In this document: piece after piece, positions 60,403-64,000 of the stretch
Numbering within the stretch: position 1 is the first letter of the stretch
Layout: each line of letters begins with the position of its first letter
Origin: Beverwykella pulmonaria
Lineage: Eukaryota; Ascomycota; Dothideomycetes; Pleosporales; Melanommataceae
NCBI GenBank assembly: GCA_001599595.1
Contig: BCHH01000005.1
Span: 721,403 to 785,402 of the forward strand
DNA length: 64,000 nucleotides
Direction of reading: 5' to 3'
Program-made: the position numbers and the translations under genes
The notes under the pieces: generated by a model
What the model was told of the DNA's origin: nothing
The model's database searches: none
What the model saw: only the letters and a program-made list of their open reading frames with translations

Positions 60403-61440
60403 GGGGGCTAGATTAAAGGGTGACTGATAAATGGAGAGTGGAAGTTGTATTTGAAGGGGTTACTTGTGGTGGTTTATGGAAGAGGAGGAATGATATGCGG
60501 GTGGGATGTTGGAAGGAGTTCTTGTCTATATTGTTTTATTGGTGTTGACGGTAGGAGCGGGTAGATGCAGTATTAGTGAATGAACTCGGAATTGTCTTGA
60601 TTCTTGAGCATCACCTATCCATTTAAGCCCACCCAGAAGTGATTTCTATAAGTGGTTCAACCATGCTCATGAGACCTGTTCAATCGACCACGAGTAACTG
60701 CACTGTAGATGCGTACCCCGATTTGAGGGATCCTAAGCTATGTAATATCCCTCACCACGTAGCGAGAAGTACTCCGTAGCGAGAAAATTACAGGCACTTA
60801 GACTTCAAAGTAGTAGACTTTTATCCACATCTAGATATCTGTGCTATACTGTTTAGAGTATATGCCAGGGGCCTTCCTCTACCTAGTAAAATTACCAATC
60901 TTGTCGTCGCCTTAGCGCCTTAAAAGTGGGGGCCTTTTTTGATCGCGTAGCACGACTTTTCCACCACAGCTCCAATACTAGATCCTCGTCACTCATAGAG
61001 TAATAATAATGCAGTATTGGTACCTTGTAACCTGACTAGTACGCTGATAAGTTTTTATCAGCCCTATAGTAGGTGTTTAAGGATAATTCATGCAACATTG
61101 TCACGTTGATTAGTACTTTCCCATCCTAAGCAAAGTAACAATGTCTGTGGCTAGTAGCCTGTGTTAGCAGCCTAGAATAGATTAAAGCAGGTCACGTGCT
61201 CTTATTCATCTAAGGTTCCCCCGTGTGGATCGTTAGAGAAGGTATTGAGACCCACGATGTGGAGTCGACTTCCAGTCAACTTAGTGAGAACACCTACAGA
61301 ATCGCCACCTCACAAGGTCAGGTTCATTACGGGTCGGCTGTCCTCCCTGCTAGCGTGATCAAGGTGTTCGTGTCATGCGTATATATGCTATTCTATGCAC
61401 AGTTCACCTATCAGGTTCACTGCACCTTTTTGGTAGTTCA

Positions 61441-61481
61441 TGGCCGAGTGGTATAGAGCTTGATCGTGACAGTTCGTCTCC
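61441..61481 (+). other. tRNA-like fragment (A box and B box), possible SINE head
   Basis: TGGCCGAGTGG (61441..61451) fits the RNA polymerase III A-box consensus exactly. AGTTCGTCTCC (61471..61481) fits the B-box GGTTCGANTCC at 9 of 11 bases. The 19-base gap is too short for a normal tRNA anticodon arm, so this is a tRNA relic or the head of a tRNA-derived SINE, not a working tRNA gene. Confidence 0.35.
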
Positions 61482-62462
61482 CACTACATCAGCAAAATGT
61501 AAATTAGAATCTGGTTACTGTAGTAAACCATAGTTAACCATAGTTAGCTAAGTTAGTGAGATTACAAAAGCCTCATTTGGCGGGTCGCGATTACTGTGAT
61601 TAGCCATGAGCAATCTATATAAGTATCTAGTTACCCCGATTACTTAGGTTAACTTTACTTGCTATTATAGTTTCAGGACTTCGTGTCACAAACGTATATA
61701 TAATGTCCTACACACATGTTCGATCAGTCAGATTGAACATTTGTTCCTTTTGGTTGTCATAGCGTTGTGGTGTAGTGGGACGTCTTGACACCTTGATCCC
61801 TGCCATGCCTCCAACGTTGCCAATGTGCCAATACCAAGTCGCCTTATTGCACGAGCACCCAATGCCCTCAATGTTTTCCCAATGCTCCTAACGTCCTTAA
61901 TGTCCTTAACGCCTGCCATAACCGCCGTACAACCATTATGCCTGCTGTTCAATGCCGCTATTCTATAGTAGCGCCGTTGCCCAAGTCGCCTAGAATTAAT
62001 GTCCTAGTAATTCCTGCTTGTTCAGGTTTACTTTTGTCTAGGTTGTATGCTGTGTGGCGTCTTATGCTGCGTGTATTAGCTGTGTTCTAAACAAGACAGG
62101 TTGTTTCTGCAACTGCACTATGTTATACTCTTGCTCACAGTACAATGGGTCTCCTTAACTTGCGTGCTCTATACTTGCTGCGTCTAGAACCTAAGTGGTG
62201 TGCTCCTGTCGCGCGCCTGCCTAGGCAAAATGAACAACTCCTTAGTGGTCGCGAACTATGGGTCAACAGTTACCACAAGAGGCTATTAGTAGTCTGTGAT
62301 TAGGGCTTAATTCGCTATTGAAGGCTAGAGATACAATCTTAGGTGTGATATTACAAGACGTTGCGTAAGGAGCTCAACCAGAGGTCCTACGTGTTTAATA
62401 AGTACTTGGTATGGTTCGTGTGTTAGGGGTCTGTTTTGTGTATATTCTAGGTTAGGTCAGTT

Positions 62463-62725
62463 AGTTGCCGAGCTCGTTGTTTAGAAGGTACTGTGTCTGT
62501 AATGACGAGCGCGTTTATCACTATTGTGGATGCAGTGGGTGGAATAACAGGATAAGTTATAGAGAGAGAAGAGTTGAGCTAAACGTGCGCCACTGTCACA
62601 TCTAATACGTGTTTATGTGATGCGTTGTTACTTGTTAAGCTCGTCGTTTGGAGGTTACTGTGTTGCAGAATGCAGTTACTTGTCAAGCTTGTCGTTCAGA
62701 GGGTACTGTGTTGTAGAGTACAGTA
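62463..62725. repeat. 48-bp tandem repeat and an outlying copy
   Basis: Two adjoining units, 62630..62677 and 62678..62725, both begin ACTTGT-AAGCT-GTCGTT and carry GTACTGTGTTG-AGA or a close variant. They differ mostly by C/T and G/A. A third, less similar copy lies at about 62463..62505. Probably remnants of a mobile element. Confidence 0.7.
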
Positions 62726-62956
62726 CATGGTTTGTACGATTTGTATGGTTTGTCTGGTAACTGGTGGTTAACTATGGTTCGGAAAATTTAACCGAATTCT
62801 CGATGTAAGCGGCTTGCGAATTCGCCTTCTGCTGAAGTCTGACCGCTGCATCTCAGCCTTACCGCACCGCACTGTGGGCTGTGCAGTCAGCAGCACCCTA
62901 CCCCGAGCTGAGCGTGTTTTAACTCCCTCACGAAACCAAGAATTGGTAAGGCACAT

Positions 62957-63092
62957 TGTGAGATTGAAGAAATATGATGATATTGATGATGATGTGTCCT
63001 GGGACATGTATGCGTACCGGAGGGATTCCGGTCGCGGGTGAGCTATGACCACATTCACGTGATATATTTATGTACATGTATATAGTCCGACA
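62957..63092. mobile_element. Solo LTR, 136 bp, copy 2
   Basis: Same length, ends (TGTGAGATTG..TAGTCCGACA) and nearly the same sequence as the copy at 12798..12933. It is flanked by CACAT (62952..62956) and CGCAT (63093..63097), a 5-bp target duplication with one transition. The near-identity of copies 50 kb apart suggests recent activity or little RIP on so short a unit. Confidence 0.82.
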
Positions 63093-63633
63093 CGCATATC
63101 AAGTCACAGAGAGCCTAAGCACAGCCTCCCAAGGCAGCCTGGTGTGCTGCCGTGACTATCGTTCCAACAAGAAATATATCCACTTATTGGTCGGCAGGAC
63201 GGACCAGCCGGTAATTTCAAGCGAATCAAAAGCCATCGTTGATAATCACTCAATGTGTTGGGAGTATACAGAACGTGGTGATCACGTGGTAATCATGTGA
63301 GGCACTAGCCATGCTTGGCGGCAGAGGGGTTGTATGATTCCCTCAGCCGCACCTCTCGTCTAGATATACATGAATCAACAAGTCATTTAGAACCCCCCAT
63401 TGCAATTACAATAGCCTTGTGATGCTTACACAATGAAAGCTAGCTTTGCAAGCGCTTACCATGCATATTAAGATATAGTGTAGTAAGGCTGAACGGCGTA
63501 TGAGATCATCATAAGTGCTCGATATCGAGCATAAAACGCCGAAGAAACTCAGGGTCGATGAATGGTTTGAGATCCTTTCGTGCCAAACCTCACCCAACAG
63601 CATAGAACCAGCACTGTAACAAGTAAAGAAAGA

Positions 63634-64000
63634 ATGTCTTCCGTCTTTCGTAAGTACTGTTGTCGAAGGGCTAGACCGTCTAGCAGGTAAACAACCCGAA
63701 TTGTACAAATCGAACAAGCAATTTAACTAAAACAACTACAACAGATACCGACAAACAGGAAACGTGGCGGATCTAGACACAGCGATTCAACGGTACCAAT
63801 GCGCATCACAACTTCAGAACCTTGGAATTGGATATGGAGATAGATATCAACGAACTGGAAACACAGCCGATCTAGACAGGACGATTCAACAGTACCAAAA
63901 ATCTGTCAACCAGACACCATCAGATCATTCTGAACGCGCATCACGACTTCGAAGTCTTGGAGCTGGATATCATGATAGATACATGCGAACAGGAAACACA
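63634..64000 (+). CDS. TPR-repeat protein (fungal NLR/CHAT type), cut by the window edge
   Basis: From 63743 to the last base the frame is open and codes for tandem TPR units of the kind YQRTGNTADLDRTIQQYQKS then DHSERASRLRSLGAGYHDRY. This ~45-residue repeat (RTGN-x-ADLD..AIQ-x-YQ) is typical of fungal proteins with TPR arrays and CHAT or NACHT domains. The first unit lacks ~15 residues between RYQ and CASQLQ, so repeats have been lost or joined. A possible start is ATG at 63634 with a 16-base exon (63634..63649) and an intron 63650..63758 that joins in phase to NVADLD; otherwise the exon at 63745 is internal. The rest lies beyond 64000, so no effector domain can be seen. Confidence 0.7.

Larger units (their letters stand above)
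60403..63633. other. AT-rich, gene-poor, repeat-derived stretch
   Basis: No gene can be supported over 3.2 kb. The sequence is AT-rich with many short direct repeats (for example AACCATAGTTAACCATAGTTAG near 61530, and AATGxCC/AACGTCC words at 61800-61920). It contains a tRNA-like fragment, a 48-bp tandem repeat and a solo LTR, listed separately. A frame at 63103..63300 is open but not recognised. Confidence 0.55.

Noticed and set aside
61770..61800. Second tRNA-like A box (TGGTGTAGTGG) near 61770
   Set aside because: No acceptable B box follows and no cloverleaf can be drawn.

Overview
This looks like a nuclear scaffold from a filamentous ascomycete (Pezizomycotina, perhaps Leotiomycetes; the class is a guess). 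The supporting signs are short introns of about 40-130 nt with GT..AG ends and CTAAC/CTGAC-like branch sites, an actin gene split by five introns, and typical fungal families: HET, UstYa/DUF3328, fungal 7TM (rhodopsin-like) proteins, AA9, tannase, many MFS carriers and TPR repeats. No rRNA gene, intact tRNA gene, CRISPR array or virus was seen. Exon limits are hand-built from splice signals and reading phase.

Left part (1-12.6 kb): the 3' part of a membrane protein gene, an AA9 polysaccharide monooxygenase gene broken by two stop codons, an intact tannase/feruloyl esterase gene and a small GPI-anchored protein, separated by long gene-free stretches. Two diverged copies of a ~440 bp repeat and a 136 bp solo LTR lie at 10.1-12.9 kb.

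Candidate metabolite or peptide region (13.6-26.2 kb): two UstYa-family genes (minus strand), a 79-residue secreted peptide, a 7TM protein and an MFS exporter (plus strand), then an MDR-type oxidoreductase and a second 7TM protein (minus strand). The gene mix resembles fungal RiPP (dikaritin) clusters but lacks a tyrosinase, and the peptide lacks the usual core repeats. This is the most interesting part of the window.

Middle part (26.4-42.6 kb): F-box protein, MFS carrier, AidB-like acyl-CoA dehydrogenase, a HET-domain gene, a decayed gene whose four stop codons all sit where CAG/CAA would be expected if it was RIP-mutated, and another MFS carrier.

Core block (43.1-57.2 kb): conserved housekeeping genes FES1, actin, proteasome-assembly chaperone PAC3, ribosome-biogenesis helicase DHR1, a sugar transporter and a HemK/MTQ1-type release-factor methyltransferase. 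PAC3 and DHR1 are divergent and share a ~235 bp promoter.

Right end (57.2-64 kb): a secreted protein with a Lys-Pro hinge, then ~3.2 kb of gene-poor sequence with a second copy of the same LTR, a tRNA-like fragment and decayed tandem repeats. A TPR-repeat gene runs off the right edge.
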